A stretch of 64,000 bases of DNA from Chromohalobacter israelensis (GCA_000761475.1 JQNW01000001.1:186001-250000), one strand, 5' to 3'. Shown: positions 18,573 to 28,658, counted from the stretch's first letter. The notes: a model not told the origin generated them from the sequence alone. Program-made: numbers and translations.

Positions 18573-20788
18573 TCCTCTTCATGTGCCGAGCGCTTGTCAT
18601 GCAAGGCTCGCTGGTTATGGCCCTCATCGGACGCGTGCTTCGTCACCGCCTGCGCTTCCCGGCGCTGCGGTGCGGACGCCCCCTTGCCCTGACTGCGCCC
18701 AGGCGATGACGACGCTTGCGAGGACGGCAAGGCGCCCGAGGCCTTGTTGCGGCGCACGGTTTCGAAGCCACTCCCCGAGAGACGGAAGACGGCCACCGAC
18801 CGCGACAGCTCGGTGACGCTTTGTTCCAGGTTCGCCGCGACAGAAGCCGTCTCTTGTACACGGCGAGCATTCTGCTGAGTCACATCGTCCATCTGCGTGA
18901 TGGCCTGATTGATCTGTTCGATACCGCTGCTCTGCTCGTCGGACGCCGCGGTGATCTCATTCATGATGTCGTTGACACGCGTGACAGAGTTGACCACCTC
19001 TTCGATGCTGTTCTCGGCCTGGCGCACCAGCTCCGTGCCGCCTTCGACTTCCTTGGTCGAATTGTCGATCAGCTCACGGATTTCCTTGGACGCCTGCGCA
19101 CTGCGACTCGCCAGGTTGCGCACCTCACCGGCAACGACGGCGAACCCGCGGCCCTGCTCGCCGGCCCGCGCGGCTTCCACGGACGCGTTCAAGGCCAGGA
19201 TATTGGTCTGAAAGGCGATCGAGTCGATCATGCCGACGATATCGGCCACCTGGTGCGAACTGTCGCGGATGCGTCCCATGGTGCTGACCACCTGCCCCAT
19301 CACCTCGCCGCTCTGGCGCACCGTGTCGCTGGCAGTGCTGGAAAGCTGGCTGGCCTGGCGCGCGTTATCGGCATTCTGCTTCACCGTGGCGGTCATCTCC
19401 TCCATGCTCGACGCGGTCTGCGCCAGTGACGCCGCCTGCTGCTCGGTACGCGAGGAAAGATCTTCGTTGCCCTCGGCGATATTGCGCGTCGCCGGCGTCA
19501 CCACCCCCACGTTGTCGTTCACTTCCTTGACGATGTTGCCCAGGCTGCGGCGCATGGTATCCAACGCACGCGTCAAGCGCCCGATCTCGTCCTGCTTGCC
19601 GCCCTTGAGGGTGGCCCCCAGGTTGCCGGCTGCGATCTGCAGGGAGAAGTCGAGCGCTTCACGAACCGGCCGCAACGTCGAGCGCACCGTGAAGATGCCC
19701 AGCAGCACCAGCAAGACCACCCCTGCGATCAAGACACCAGCCTGCCACATGAGCATGGTCTGCTGTGTCTCGGAGGCCTCGTTGGCCATTTCCAGTGCGG
19801 CGCTGCGTTTTTCGTCGACCAGGCCGTTGAGGAGATCGCTGACTTCGCCACGCTCGCCCTGCAACACATCGTTGTAGGCGACATAGGCTTCGTAGAAATC
19901 GCCCGCGTTGAGCGTGTCGAGCACGACCTGCATGCCATCGTTCAGATAGCGCTGGACGGCGGCATCGAATGCCTCCGCGGCTTCGGTATGATTGTCGGGG
20001 CGGCCCTGATAATAGGCATTCCAGGTCTTGTCGAGGCGAGCCATCAATGCCTTCGCCTCGGCCGTCACCGCCTCCATGTCACCCGACATCGGGTTGCTCA
20101 CCGGCTTGTCGACCAGTTCGCGACCGCTCGACATCAACTGGTCGATTTGCTGCAGACGTGCCACGTCTTCCAGCCCTTGCTGGGACAAGTCCTGCAGCTT
20201 GGCACCCGCACCCTGCAGGCTCACCATCGAGAGTGCACTGCTGACGGCCAGCATCAGCACCGCAACCACCACCATGCTCACCAGGCGGCCCTTGAAGGTA
20301 TTGACCCTGAGGCGCTTCAGGCGCGCCAGCAAACCGGTATGCTGAATCGCCCCGCGCTCGAGCTTGACCCCGCGGCGCTTGCCCGCGGACAAGGCGGCAT
20401 AGGTACGCTCCGCCTCGGCACGGGCCTGGGCGGAGGGTTTGACACGCACCGAGGTATAGCCGACCACTTCGCCGCCCTCGAAGATCGGCGTCACGGTCGC
20501 ATGCACCCAGTAGAAGTCACCGTTCTTGCAGCGGTTCTTGATCACCCCGCTCCAGATTTCCCCTTTCTTGAGCGTCGCCCACAGGTTCTCGAATGCCGCC
20601 GGCGGCATGTCCGGATGACGCACGATGTTGTGCGGCGATCCCACGAGCTCGTCATAGGTGAAGCCACTGATCGCGACGAAGGCCGGGTTCGCGTAGGTGA
20701 CGACCCCTTTCACGTCCGTGCGGGACAACAGATAATCTTCATCCGCGAGCTCATGCTCGCGCTGGGTAACGGGCTGGTTGTTGCGCAT
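18557..20788 (-). CDS. PAS-containing methyl-accepting chemotaxis protein (Aer-like)
   Basis: 743 residues. An N-terminal PAS domain (about 10-120) of the Aer energy/oxygen-sensor type has [35 protein letters not shown] and [11 protein letters not shown]; in Aer this binds FAD. Unlike Escherichia Aer, a membrane helix (about 170-190) is then followed by a ~170-residue probably periplasmic four-helix domain and a second membrane helix, HAMP and a signalling hairpin ([20 protein letters not shown]). It therefore combines cytoplasmic PAS sensing with a periplasmic sensor module. The C-terminus EEWESF fits the xWxxF CheR/CheB tether. It lies between cheW and cheR. Confidence 0.9.
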   Translation of the reverse strand: MRNNQPVTQREHELADEDYLLSRTDVKGVVTYANPAFVAISGFTYDELVGSPHNIVRHPDMPPAAFENLWATLKKGEIWSGVIKNRCKNGDFYWVHATVTPIFEGGEVVGYTSVRVKPSAQARAEAERTYAALSAGKRRGVKLERGAIQHTGLLARLKRLRVNTFKGRLVSMVVVAVLMLAVSSALSMVSLQGAGAKLQDLSQQGLEDVARLQQIDQLMSSGRELVDKPVSNPMSGDMEAVTAEAKALMARLDKTWNAYYQGRPDNHTEAAEAFDAAVQRYLNDGMQVVLDTLNAGDFYEAYVAYNDVLQGERGEVSDLLNGLVDEKRSAALEMANEASETQQTMLMWQAGVLIAGVVLLVLLGIFTVRSTLRPVREALDFSLQIAAGNLGATLKGGKQDEIGRLTRALDTMRRSLGNIVKEVNDNVGVVTPATRNIAEGNEDLSSRTEQQAASLAQTASSMEEMTATVKQNADNARQASQLSSTASDTVRQSGEVMGQVVSTMGRIRDSSHQVADIVGMIDSIAFQTNILALNASVEAARAGEQGRGFAVVAGEVRNLASRSAQASKEIRELIDNSTKEVEGGTELVRQAENSIEEVVNSVTRVNDIMNEITAASDEQSSGIEQINQAITQMDDVTQQNARRVQETASVAANLEQSVTELSRSVAVFRLSGSGFETVRRNKASGALPSSQASSSPGRSQGKGASAPQRREAQAVTKHASDEGHNQRALHDKRSAHEEEWESF

Positions 20789-20859
20789 GATGCGGTTCCC
20801 TGGTGCTCTGTTTTTATTGATTTATGCCGCGACGTCTCTCGGCGCGGCCGCTAGTGTCG

Positions 20860-21354
20860 TTATTTGGTTTGCTGCTCGACCAGTGCCATCTCTTCGCTGG
20901 TCAGCAGCTTCTCGATGTCCACGATGACGAGCATGCGATCCTCGAGGCTGCCCAATCCACTGAGGAAGTCGGCGGAAAGCGTCACCCCGAACTCGGGGGC
21001 GGGCTTGATCTGATCCGACGACAGCGTCATGACATCGGAGACACCGTCGACGACGATCCCCACGATGCGGTCGGCGACATTGACCACGATCACCACGGTC
21101 TGCCCTTCGTACTCGACCTTGTCGAGATTGAACTTGATGCGCAGATCGACGATGGGAACGATCACGCCACGCAGGTTGGTGACGCCCTTGATGAAGTCAG
21201 GCGCATTGGCGATGCGCGTCACGTTTTCGTAACCGCGAATCTCCTGCACTTTCAGGATATCGACGGCATACTCTTCACTGCCCAGCGAGAAGACCAGGTA
21301 CTCCTGACTTTGGGTGTCGATGGCCGCCTCGGCAGCCTGGGTCATGTCACTCAT
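20860..21354 (-). CDS. cheW: Chemotaxis coupling protein CheW
   Basis: 164 residues with the CheW SH3-like fold: [21 protein letters not shown], then [18 protein letters not shown] and [11 protein letters not shown]. It links the receptors to CheA in the signalling array. The ATG overlaps the cheA stop (ATGA), so the two are coupled as in Escherichia. Confidence 0.97.
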   Translation of the reverse strand: MSDMTQAAEAAIDTQSQEYLVFSLGSEEYAVDILKVQEIRGYENVTRIANAPDFIKGVTNLRGVIVPIVDLRIKFNLDKVEYEGQTVVIVVNVADRIVGIVVDGVSDVMTLSSDQIKPAPEFGVTLSADFLSGLGSLEDRMLVIVDIEKLLTSEEMALVEQQTK

Positions 21355-23498
21355 GAAACTACGTCCTCCTGGCGTGATACGGTGTTTTCAGCGTGCTTGG
21401 GAGCGCTGGAGCGCTGACGATGCAAGCGGTTGACGTCGGCGACGTCGAGGATCAACGCCACGCTGCCGTCCCCGAGGATCGTCGCCGCGGAAATCCCCGG
21501 CACCTTGCGATAATTGGTTTCGAGATTCTTGACCACCACCTGTTGCTGACCGACCAGGTCGTCGACGAGCAAGGCATAACGGCGCCCCTCGGCTTGCAGA
21601 ATGACCGCGATGCAGCAGGTCGGATCCCGCTCGGCTCCCTGGATGTGCAGGATGTCGTGCAAGGCGATCAGGGGCAGATATTCGTCACGCACCTTGAGCA
21701 GCTTGTCGTCGCCGGCCATCGAATAGATGTCGTCATGACTCGGCTGCAGCGATTCGAGTACCGCCGACAGCGGCAGGATGAAGACTTCCTGCCCGCTCTT
21801 GATCGACATGCCGTCGAGAATGGCCAGTGTCAGCGGCAGCACCACACGGGTCGTGGTGCCCTCGCCGGGCCAGGACTGGATCTCGACGTGGCCGCCCATG
21901 GCCTGAATATTGCGCTTGACGACATCCATGCCCACCCCGCGGCCGGAGACGTCGCTCACCTGGTCGGCGGTCGAGAAGCCCGGCGCGAAGATGAGCTGCC
22001 AGACCTCGTCGTCGCTCATGCTGTCGGACACGGCCAGACCGTTATGCGCCGCCTTGGCCAGGATCTTGTCGCGGTTGAGGCCGCCTCCGTCATCCTTCAC
22101 CTCGATGAGGATGTTGCCACCCTGATGCTGCGCCGACAGGGTCAGCTTGCCGGTGCGCGGCTTGCCCACCGCTTCGCGGGCATCGGGCATTTCGATACCG
22201 TGATCGAGACTGTTGCGCACCAGATGAGTCAGCGGGTCGATGATGCGCTCGGTCAGGCTCTTGTCGAGCTCGGTGGACTGTCCCTCGGTGACCAGCTCGA
22301 TATCCTTGCCCAGCTTGCCGGTGAGATCCCGCACGAGACGAGGAAAGCGGCTGAACACATAGTCCATGGGAACCATGCGGATCGACATCACCGACTCCTG
22401 CAAGTCGCGGGCATTGCGCTGCAGCAGGTTCATGCCGTTGACCAAGGGCCCATGCGCGACCGCGTCCAGCTCGCTGGCGGTCTGCTCGAGCATCGACTGG
22501 GTGATGATCAGCTCGCCGACGAGGTTGATGATCTGATCGACTTTCTCGACGGGCACACGGATCGTCGCCGACTCGGCGCCGGCCTTTTTCTTGGCCGGCT
22601 TCTTGTTCGCCGGCTCGGCCTTGCCGGGTGTCGCCGGCGCACTCTCGGCCGGCTGTTTTTCGGCCGGCTTGTCTTCCCGGGGCTGAGACGCGGTGTCTTC
22701 CGCCGGGGGCTCCGGCATGTCGGCGGCGGGCGCCGCGGACGTTTCGGCACTGCCGGGGGCGGGTATCGCGGTGATGCTCAACTGCTCCGGCTCGACGATG
22801 AAGCACATGACGGCTTCGATATCGTCACGGCTGGTGGCACTTTCCAGTACCACTTCGTAACGCGAGGCATCGCCATGCTGTTCGTTGATGGTGCCCAGGT
22901 TGCCCAGCTCTTCGACGAGCAGCTCACGATCCTTGTCGGATACGTTCAACAGCGCCACTTTCAGCCAGCCACTGTCTTCCGCCGCCTCATCCACAGGCTG
23001 CTCGGTGTCGGGAGTGGCGGCGGCGTCCTGCTGCGCTGACGACGTCTCGTCGCCAGCGTCACCGGCGGCGGGAGCGGCATCCGCTTCGCTGTCGCTGCCC
23101 ACGCTATGCCCGAGTTCTTCCAGCGCCAGCTGTTTCAGCGTCTGGCAGATACGAGCGTAGGCCTCCGGGTCCGGTTCGGCGCCATTGCGATAGGCATCAA
23201 GCTGGTCGTGAAGCATGTCCTTGGTTTCCAGAAAGAGGTCGACGATATCCGTGCGCAACTTGAGCTCGCCTTGCCTGGCGTTATCCAGCAAGTTTTCGAG
23301 CATGTGCGTGGTTTCCTGGAGCACGCTGAACCCGAACGTCCCCGCACCCCCCTTGATCGAATGCGCGGCACGGAAAATGGCGTTGAGCTGTTCCGGGTCC
23401 GGCTCATCGACATCCAGTTCGAGCAGATGGCGTTCCATGTCGCCCAAAAGCTCTTCGGCCTCTTCGAAAAAGGTCTCGTAGAATTCGGTTATATCCAT
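21351..23498 (-). CDS. cheA: Chemotaxis histidine kinase CheA
   Basis: 715 residues. P1 Hpt domain with phosphorylatable His46 in [14 protein letters not shown]; a CheY/CheB-binding P2 (about 160-250); a long Ala/Pro/Glu/Lys-rich linker (about 255-310); dimerisation P3; ATP-binding P4 with N-box [15 protein letters not shown]1 [11 protein letters not shown] and [10 protein letters not shown]; and the CheW-like P5. It phosphorylates CheY and CheB. The linker is unusually acidic and lysine-rich, in line with a halophile. A 170-base gap separates it from motB. Confidence 0.97.
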   Translation of the reverse strand: MDITEFYETFFEEAEELLGDMERHLLELDVDEPDPEQLNAIFRAAHSIKGGAGTFGFSVLQETTHMLENLLDNARQGELKLRTDIVDLFLETKDMLHDQLDAYRNGAEPDPEAYARICQTLKQLALEELGHSVGSDSEADAAPAAGDAGDETSSAQQDAAATPDTEQPVDEAAEDSGWLKVALLNVSDKDRELLVEELGNLGTINEQHGDASRYEVVLESATSRDDIEAVMCFIVEPEQLSITAIPAPGSAETSAAPAADMPEPPAEDTASQPREDKPAEKQPAESAPATPGKAEPANKKPAKKKAGAESATIRVPVEKVDQIINLVGELIITQSMLEQTASELDAVAHGPLVNGMNLLQRNARDLQESVMSIRMVPMDYVFSRFPRLVRDLTGKLGKDIELVTEGQSTELDKSLTERIIDPLTHLVRNSLDHGIEMPDAREAVGKPRTGKLTLSAQHQGGNILIEVKDDGGGLNRDKILAKAAHNGLAVSDSMSDDEVWQLIFAPGFSTADQVSDVSGRGVGMDVVKRNIQAMGGHVEIQSWPGEGTTTRVVLPLTLAILDGMSIKSGQEVFILPLSAVLESLQPSHDDIYSMAGDDKLLKVRDEYLPLIALHDILHIQGAERDPTCCIAVILQAEGRRYALLVDDLVGQQQVVVKNLETNYRKVPGISAATILGDGSVALILDVADVNRLHRQRSSAPKHAENTVSRQEDVVS

Positions 23499-23668
23499 GC
23501 TCTTTCCACGTGATCGTGATCGTTAGGGAAACACTGCATAAATGCCCGTGCGAGCGAGTCGCTGCGTTGTGTGGTACTCGAACGCTCGCCTACCCCCCAT
23601 GTCATGTCTCGCATGCCGCGCCCCCTTCGTCTTGCGCCTCGTCTCGCTCGCCGCCCTGTCAAGCGCCC

Positions 23669-24661
23669 TCAGGGCGATGACTGATCTTGCCCTTCACCGC
23701 CTCCGGCGGTGCGCTCGTAGACTTGGGGAAGCGCGTTGTGCATCAGCGAGTTGGCACCCTGCGTGGGTGATAGCGTCGCGTCTTGCGTGCTTGCCGCACT
23801 GTCTATGACGCCCTCCGGGGTCGACGCCCCCGGCGCACCTTGATCGCGTATCTGCTCGGCGGCACGCTCGGACAGCACGACGATGCTTATACGACGGTTG
23901 ACTGCATCGCTCGGCTGCGTGCCTTCGAGATTGACACGCGCCCCCATTCCCGAAACGCGCAGCAATTTGCTGGAATCGAGCCCTGCGGCCACCAGGGCCC
24001 GACGCGAGGCATTGGCTCGGTCGGCGGACAACTCCCAGTTGCTGTAGCCCTTTTCCCCGCCGGCATAGCGCAGGTCGTCGGTATGTCCGGTCAGGCTGAT
24101 GGCGTTGGGAACGTCATTGAGCTCCGGCGCGAGCGCCTGCAGCAGATCGCGCATGTAGGGGGCAAGACGCGCGCTCCCCAGCTCGAACATGGGCCGCTTG
24201 TCGGTATCCACGAGCTGAATCCGCAACCCCTCGGGAATGAAGTCGGTGCGCAGCTGGGAACTCATCTGACGAAGATTGGGATCCTCTCTGACTTCGCGCT
24301 CGAGCCGCTCGCGCAACGCCCGCAGGCGACGAATCTCGTCGCTCGGCCGGGACTGCTGGCGAATGTCCAGGCGCCGTCGTTCGCCTTCCGAGAAGGTGGG
24401 ATCCGCGCCCCCGCCGGGGATCGCACTGGTACTGGCGGTAGACTTGTCTCCCCCGGTCAGTGCCACCGCCAGGGGCGTGCGAAAATACTCGGCGATGTTG
24501 TCGAGCTCGTTCTTGGGCACCATCGACAGGATCCAGAGCACGAGAAACAGTGCCATCAATGCCGTCATGAAATCGGCGTAGGCAATCTTCCAATTCCCTC
24601 CGTGGTGCCCCTTGCTGACCACCTTCTTGCGCTTGACGACGATCGGACGACGCTCGCTCAT
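23669..24661 (-). CDS. motB: Flagellar stator protein MotB
   Basis: 330 residues. A basic N-terminus leads into a single membrane helix with the ion-coupling Asp30 in AYADFMTALMALF. The C-terminal OmpA-like peptidoglycan-binding domain contains LTGHTDDLRY and NWELSADRANASRRAL. With MotA it forms the stator that drives rotation. It follows motA by 2 bases. Confidence 0.97.
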   Translation of the reverse strand: MSERRPIVVKRKKVVSKGHHGGNWKIAYADFMTALMALFLVLWILSMVPKNELDNIAEYFRTPLAVALTGGDKSTASTSAIPGGGADPTFSEGERRRLDIRQQSRPSDEIRRLRALRERLEREVREDPNLRQMSSQLRTDFIPEGLRIQLVDTDKRPMFELGSARLAPYMRDLLQALAPELNDVPNAISLTGHTDDLRYAGGEKGYSNWELSADRANASRRALVAAGLDSSKLLRVSGMGARVNLEGTQPSDAVNRRISIVVLSERAAEQIRDQGAPGASTPEGVIDSAASTQDATLSPTQGANSLMHNALPQVYERTAGGGEGQDQSSP

Positions 24662-24663
24662 GC

Positions 24664-25545
24664 TTATCCCGTCCCGGTGCCGCGCGTGGAACTACCCTCG
24701 GAGCGCACATGCTCCTCGAGCTCGGTGAACGAGGGACGCTCAGCCGTGAACAATGCCTTGCGCCCGAACTCCACTGCCAACTGCGGCGCCATGCCGTTGA
24801 GGCTGGCCATGAGCGTCACGCGGACGCACTGCAGCATCTTGATCGCCTCGGTGACCTGCAACTGCAGACGTTGCGACACGGGAAGCACGAAGCCGTATGC
24901 CAGCAAGATGCCCAGGAAGGTCCCCACGAGTGCCTGCGCGATCATCTGCCCCATCGCGGCCGCCCCCTGGTCGGCGGCTCCCAGGGCATGCACCACGCCC
25001 ATGACGGCCGCGACGATGCCGAACGCCGGCAAGCCGTCGCCGACGCTATGCAGGGCGTGCGCCGGGATTTCCGCCTCATGCTGGAAGGTATCGATCTCGT
25101 GCTCCATGAGCGTATCGATCTCGAAGGGATCCATGTTGCCGCTCACCATCAGACGCAGGTAGTCGGTGATGAAGGCCATGATCAGGGGGTCGTTGGCTAT
25201 CTTCGGATAGTCCGAGAAGATGGCACTGTCCTCGGGGGCGTCGATATCACGCTCGATGGCCAGCATGCCGTCCCGCCGTGCCTTGGTCAGCAGGCGGTAC
25301 TGCAGCGCCATCAGTTCCATGTACATCGTCTTGTTGTATTTCGTCGTGCGCTTGAGCTTCGAGAACGTGCGCAGGGTCGCCTTGATCGACTTGCCATTGT
25401 TGGCCGCGATGAAAGCCCCGACGGCAGCCCCGACGATCATGAGAATTTCGGATGGTTGAAAGAGTGCGCCGAAGTGGCCGCCGACCAGGGTATAGCCGCC
25501 CCCGATCGATGCGATAACAACCAAATAGCCGAGTAGAATCAACAC
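24664..25545 (-). CDS. motA: Flagellar stator protein MotA
   Basis: 293 residues, four membrane helices, with the cytoplasmic loop and the proton-channel helices (GDGLPAFGIVAAVMGVVHALG). The GTG start at 25545 is supported by TAGGAG 9 bases upstream. It is the first gene of motAB and lies directly downstream of flhDC, as in Escherichia. A sigma-28-like promoter lies 46 bases upstream. Confidence 0.96.
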   Translation of the reverse strand: MLILLGYLVVIASIGGGYTLVGGHFGALFQPSEILMIVGAAVGAFIAANNGKSIKATLRTFSKLKRTTKYNKTMYMELMALQYRLLTKARRDGMLAIERDIDAPEDSAIFSDYPKIANDPLIMAFITDYLRLMVSGNMDPFEIDTLMEHEIDTFQHEAEIPAHALHSVGDGLPAFGIVAAVMGVVHALGAADQGAAAMGQMIAQALVGTFLGILLAYGFVLPVSQRLQLQVTEAIKMLQCVRVTLMASLNGMAPQLAVEFGRKALFTAERPSFTELEEHVRSEGSSTRGTGTG

Positions 25546-25590
25546 AGCAGAACGCTCCTAGCGACATGCATGACTGGCCCGTTGATATCC

Positions 25591-25617
25591 CTATCGGCAG
25601 GAAGCGACGCGGCTTGA
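25591..25617 (-). promoter_or_regulatory. Sigma-28-type promoter for motA
   Basis: Minus strand TCAAGCCG-N11-GCCGATAG, close to TAAAGTTT-N11-GCCGATAA with exact spacing. It sits between flhC and motA and should drive motAB (and possibly che genes) in response to FliA. Confidence 0.65.
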
Positions 25618-25649
25618 ATGAAAAAACGTAAAAGCCTCGCGTCGCTTCC
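25600..25649 (-). terminator. Long hairpin between flhC and motA
   Basis: A perfect 11-bp outer stem (GGAAGCGACGC / GCGTCGCTTCC) extended by GGCTT/AAGCC, with an A-rich loop. One arm overlaps the motA sigma-28 -35 region. No T-run follows on the minus strand. It could end or stabilise the flhDC transcript. Confidence 0.45.
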
Positions 25650-25686
25650 GGTCGCCCTCTCGGGGGATCGCTCGAAGATGGCGGCC

Positions 25687-26092
25687 TTACATGCCTCTGG
25701 CGACCAGCCCGCGCCCCGTCATGCTATCCGGCTCATTCAGGGAAACCGGAGTGCGTGGCGTCGCCGCACGCTCTTCCTGGCGTTTTTTGCGCGTCTTTCC
25801 GGCACGCGAGGGGGGCTGGCAGATTCCGCATACGAAGTCCTGGTCCGGGCTGTGTGCGTGCGCCACGAAATGTCCACCGCAACTGGTGCACGCGGACAGC
25901 TGCATCATGCCGCTCTCGAAGAAGCGGATCAGCGTCCAGGCTCGGGTCAGCCCCAGTACCGGTTCGCTCTCGTCGAGACTCACCTGCTCGAGGTACAGGC
26001 GAAAGGCCTTGACGAAGGCCGACATCCGTTCGCAACCGCAATCTTCGAGAAGACTCCAGTAGATGTTGTAAAACAACGATGAATGAATGTTC
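25687..26092 (-). pseudogene. flhC: flhC, 3' part (codons 71-203), separated by IS insertion
   Basis: This fragment encodes the C-terminal two thirds of FlhC. IHSSLFYNIYW is followed by AFVKAFRLYLEQ, LTRAWTLIRFFESGMMQLSAC and the zinc-binding cysteines CTSCGG...CGICQPPSRA. Joined to the 5' part at 27775-27985, minus one TGTTC copy, it makes a 203-codon in-frame flhC. An open frame entering from the IS end gives MLADGDRESVDAG before the FlhC sequence, so a hybrid without FlhC residues 1-70 could be made, but it would lack the N-terminal helices. FlhC with FlhD forms the class I activator of flagellar genes. Confidence 0.95.
26088..26092. repeat. Target-site duplication TGTTC, left copy
   Basis: TGTTC immediately outside the left terminal repeat; the second copy is at 27775-27779. 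Five-base duplications occur in the IS1380 family. Confidence 0.9.
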
Positions 26093-26105
26093 CCTGAATC
26101 CGTGA
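26093..26105 (+). repeat. IS terminal inverted repeat, left end
   Basis: CCTGAATCCGTGA, an exact inverted match to 27762-27774. Confidence 0.93.
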
Positions 26106-26320
26106 TGCCGGCGTCGACACTTTCCCTATCGCCGTCAGCGAGCATTTTTTGACCTCCGATTCCGTCTCAACCGCCGAATGCATCTCTGCCATGGCCAACC
26201 ATAGCGGCATCGGCCGGCGACGATGACCCGTTTGCTCATGCATTGCTACCCGCCGGGTACGGTGATGCTGGCTGCCGGTGACCGTCAGCCCTCTGCGTGG
26301 TGCCTTTGTCCGACAGACGA

Positions 26321-27682
26321 TCAGCATGGCGTGCCTCGGGGATAGCGCAGGCGGCTTCGCAAGGTGTTCAACACCGTCATGCGTCCGATGTCCTGCCCGA
26401 AGTCGAGGATGATCTGCCGCGCCTTGTGAATCACGAGCGCCGCACGATGCACCAGTTCTTGTAGCACGGTGCGGATCCGGCGCCGCTTGGCGGGATGGCG
26501 CACCGGGCTCAGCTCGCCGGTCATGCCCAGCTGCCCCATCAGCCGCAGGATGTTGTAGGCCAGCTGGGCGAGGTGCAGGATCAGATCGTTGGTGGCGAAC
26601 TTGCCCGACGGCAGCCGCTCCAGGTCGAGATCGGTCTTGATCTCACTGTGGAATTGCTCGTGGGTGGCATGCGCCTGGTAGCGTTTGATCACCGCCTCCG
26701 GCGCCTCGTCCAGGCTGGTCCACCAGCCTTCCAACTCATAGTCCGGTTCGAGCAGCAACTGGCCATCGCGATCGGCGGTGCGCTCTACCAGGCGCATCAC
26801 GCGTTGGACGACGTATTCGGTCTTGTTGTCGTCGTGGATCGAGACGGTCTGCGGCCACAGCGCCTGGCGCTTGCCAGGACGCAGCTCTTCCCAGTAGTCC
26901 GCCGCCACAGCCAACCAGGTATCCTGATCCGCCGTGGCCGAGCCGCGCGGGTTCCATTTGACGACATAGTCGAGCCGGCGCCCCTCGTCGGCAAAGACCT
27001 GGCGTTGCTGTTCGAGAAGCGCCAGGTGCGCCTGGCTGTCGAAGCCGCTGTCCTCGCGTAACAGGATCGGTTGCTTGGTCAGGCCTTGGGCGCGAGGCAG
27101 TACCCGCTCCAGGAAGGCGTTGCTCTCCTTCATGGTGTGCTGCTTGCCAGGCCGCAGTTCCAGACCCAGGCACCACCCTTCGTTGCCCAGATAGGCGGCG
27201 ATCGGGGTGTAGCCATCGACCTTCTGGTAGGTCCGCGAGACGCCTTCCTTCTTCGAGTTGCTGTTGTCCATGACGAAGGTGTCGATGTCCAGGCAGACGT
27301 GCGTCGTCTCGGCGGTGATCGGTGCTTCGATCAGTGACAGCAGGGTCGTGGACCAGGTGGCGGTGCGCGCCTGCAGGTCGTTGGCGGCAAGTTTCTCCAG
27401 CCGCTGTCGCAGCGTCGCCGCGCTCGGCACCTTCTGCAGGGTCAGCAGTTGTTGGAAGGGCTTGTCGCGGCGGAAGTTCTCGACAGCGTCATAGTCGCTC
27501 ATGCCCAGACACAGCAGGCCCAGGTAGCTCTTGATCACGTCACTGGTGCGCATGCCCAGCGTGGTGGGGAAGCGGCTGTCGATGCTGTCGACGCCAGCGA
27601 TCTCGAAGCATTGCCCGATGATGGACAGCCCGGCGTGGCTGGTGAGGGTGCGGCGACTGGCGCGGAACTTGACGTTGGGCAT
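26321..27682 (-). CDS. IS1380-family transposase
   Basis: 453 residues, full length for the family. A DDE-type catalytic core is visible: CLDIDTFVMDNSNSKK (first Asp), LLREDSGFDSQ (second Asp) and FHSEIKTDLDLERLPSG (Glu), the last being a hallmark of IS1380 transposases. It is oriented like flhC, with 228 bases of IS sequence between its stop and the left end. There is no frameshift or internal stop. Confidence 0.95.
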   Translation of the reverse strand: MPNVKFRASRRTLTSHAGLSIIGQCFEIAGVDSIDSRFPTTLGMRTSDVIKSYLGLLCLGMSDYDAVENFRRDKPFQQLLTLQKVPSAATLRQRLEKLAANDLQARTATWSTTLLSLIEAPITAETTHVCLDIDTFVMDNSNSKKEGVSRTYQKVDGYTPIAAYLGNEGWCLGLELRPGKQHTMKESNAFLERVLPRAQGLTKQPILLREDSGFDSQAHLALLEQQRQVFADEGRRLDYVVKWNPRGSATADQDTWLAVAADYWEELRPGKRQALWPQTVSIHDDNKTEYVVQRVMRLVERTADRDGQLLLEPDYELEGWWTSLDEAPEAVIKRYQAHATHEQFHSEIKTDLDLERLPSGKFATNDLILHLAQLAYNILRLMGQLGMTGELSPVRHPAKRRRIRTVLQELVHRAALVIHKARQIILDFGQDIGRMTVLNTLRSRLRYPRGTPC

Positions 27683-27700
27683 GGCACTATCTGGGTGAAT

Positions 27701-27721
27701 GGCGATATTCGCTATATTGCC
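27701..27721. promoter_or_regulatory. Near-palindrome upstream of the transposase
   Basis: GGCGATAT-N5-ATATTGCC, seven of eight bases symmetric, starting 18 bases upstream of the transposase ATG. Possibly an operator or part of the transposase promoter. Confidence 0.3.
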
Positions 27722-27761
27722 ATGCAGTTCAGTAGGTTAGAAGCATTCCTGGGGGCCGGTC

Positions 27762-27774
27762 TCACGGATTCAGG
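27762..27774 (-). repeat. IS terminal inverted repeat, right end
   Basis: Reads CCTGAATCCGTGA on the minus strand, identical to the left end. Confidence 0.93.
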
Positions 27775-27779
27775 TGTTC
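27775..27779. repeat. Target-site duplication TGTTC, right copy
   Basis: Direct repeat of 26088-26092. Confidence 0.9.
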
Positions 27780-27985
27780 GGCAGCCAGGTAATGAACCAG
27801 TCGGTCGAAAACGGCAACATGCCCTTGGGGGGCGACATGCCACGCACTTCCTTGTAGAGCTTGATCAAACGGCCGCGACTCAGGTCGGTCTCGGTCTCGA
27901 GCACCTGCAAGCGTGCCCCGAGGTCAATCAATTCGATGGCGAGCTGCACTTGCAGCATCTCGCCGACCAGGCTTTTCTCACTCAC
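27775..27985 (-). pseudogene. flhC: flhC, 5' part (codons 1-70), truncated by IS insertion
   Basis: Starts at GTG 27985 (GAGGGG 7 bases upstream) and reads [14 protein letters not shown], then [20 protein letters not shown] and [15 protein letters not shown], closely matching the Escherichia FlhC N-terminus. The uninterrupted frame would continue into the fragment ending at 25687. Past the junction the IS end gives a stop within two codons, so the product is an ~72-residue stub lacking the zinc site. It lies 11 bases after flhD. Confidence 0.95.
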
Positions 27986-27996
27986 GACGCTACCCC

Positions 27997-28326
27997 TCAG
28001 TTCGAAGAGACGGACGGGCACTCGCCACGTGCGCTCGCCATCAACAGGGCAGCATGCGTCTGCCCCAACCCCTGCTCGCGCTGATTGTGCGTCAGCTTGC
28101 GAAGTTGCTCGGGCTCGTCATAGCAGAGCCGGCACAGCAGTTGATTAGTGCGTGAGAGTTGCGTGAGCTGCTTGATCGACAGGGACGCGATGAGGTCCGC
28201 CATCTCGTCGTCGATCTTGAGGCGAAAAAGCGCGGTGGTGCGATCTTCGCTGATCATGCGCTGCGCGAGCAGCAGGTAGGACAGGTTGATATCTTGGATA
28301 TCATCCAGAAGGCTATCGGTTTCCAT
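27997..28326 (-). CDS. flhD: Flagellar master regulator subunit FlhD
   Basis: 109 residues, intact. [14 protein letters not shown] and [22 protein letters not shown] are characteristic, and the conserved Cys is present in TNQLLCRL. FlhD4FlhC2 activates class II flagellar promoters. The ATG is preceded by AGGGAA. Its partner gene flhC, immediately downstream, is disrupted by an insertion sequence. Confidence 0.96.
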   Translation of the reverse strand: METDSLLDDIQDINLSYLLLAQRMISEDRTTALFRLKIDDEMADLIASLSIKQLTQLSRTNQLLCRLCYDEPEQLRKLTHNQREQGLGQTHAALLMASARGECPSVSSN

Positions 28327-28658
28327 AAAGTTTCCCTGCGTACGACGTTATTTTGGTGAAGGAGACTTCTTTGGCCTCTCTCCGGTGAGTCGCTTCTCTT
28401 GGCTGACTCGATTCTTACCGTCGCATCATTTTGAGACGTTTTTATGAAAAGATTCAACATCTCCTACAGGAAGACCAACAAAATATTACAAAAAAGGGAT
28501 GAGGCCGCCCACACAGGAGTACGATGCTGCACCACAAAAAAGCATGAAAGCGCCCTAGCCATCGGCCTGTTGACGGAATCAAAGCCTCTATGACGAAACT
28601 TATAATTAGTCCGTTACCGTTACCGGGTGCGTCAATACGTCGCAGACGTTCGTGGAAA
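28327..28658 (-). promoter_or_regulatory. AT-rich upstream region of flhDC
   Basis: 332 bases with no gene, clearly richer in A+T than the surroundings, as expected for the heavily regulated flhDC promoter. It also holds the end of the fliDSTK-fhlB transcript. A TAATAT at 28483-28488 and a TATAAG near 28600 (both minus strand) could be -10 elements, but no good -35 was found. A tandem GGTAAC repeat occurs at about 28612-28625. No clear terminator was seen. Confidence 0.45.

Larger units (their letters stand above)
26093..27774 (-). mobile_element. IS1380-family insertion sequence, 1682 bp, inserted in flhC
   Basis: Bounded by perfect inverted repeats CCTGAATCCGTGA (26093-26105) and its complement (27762-27774). 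After two mismatches the match continues through CCGGC, so 18 of 20 terminal bases agree. IS1380-family ends start with CCT. It is flanked by TGTTC direct repeats and contains one intact transposase gene on the minus strand. The length is typical for the family. Intact ends, transposase and duplication suggest a recent and possibly still mobile insertion. Confidence 0.96.

Noticed and set aside
23664-23676. Short palindrome at the motB stop as a terminator
   Set aside because: Five-base stem overlapping the stop codon and no T-run; too weak to call.
25687-26145. 152-residue frame read as an intact small gene
   Set aside because: The first 18 or so codons come from the IS end; the rest is the FlhC C-terminal part. 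It is a gene fragment, not a separate gene.
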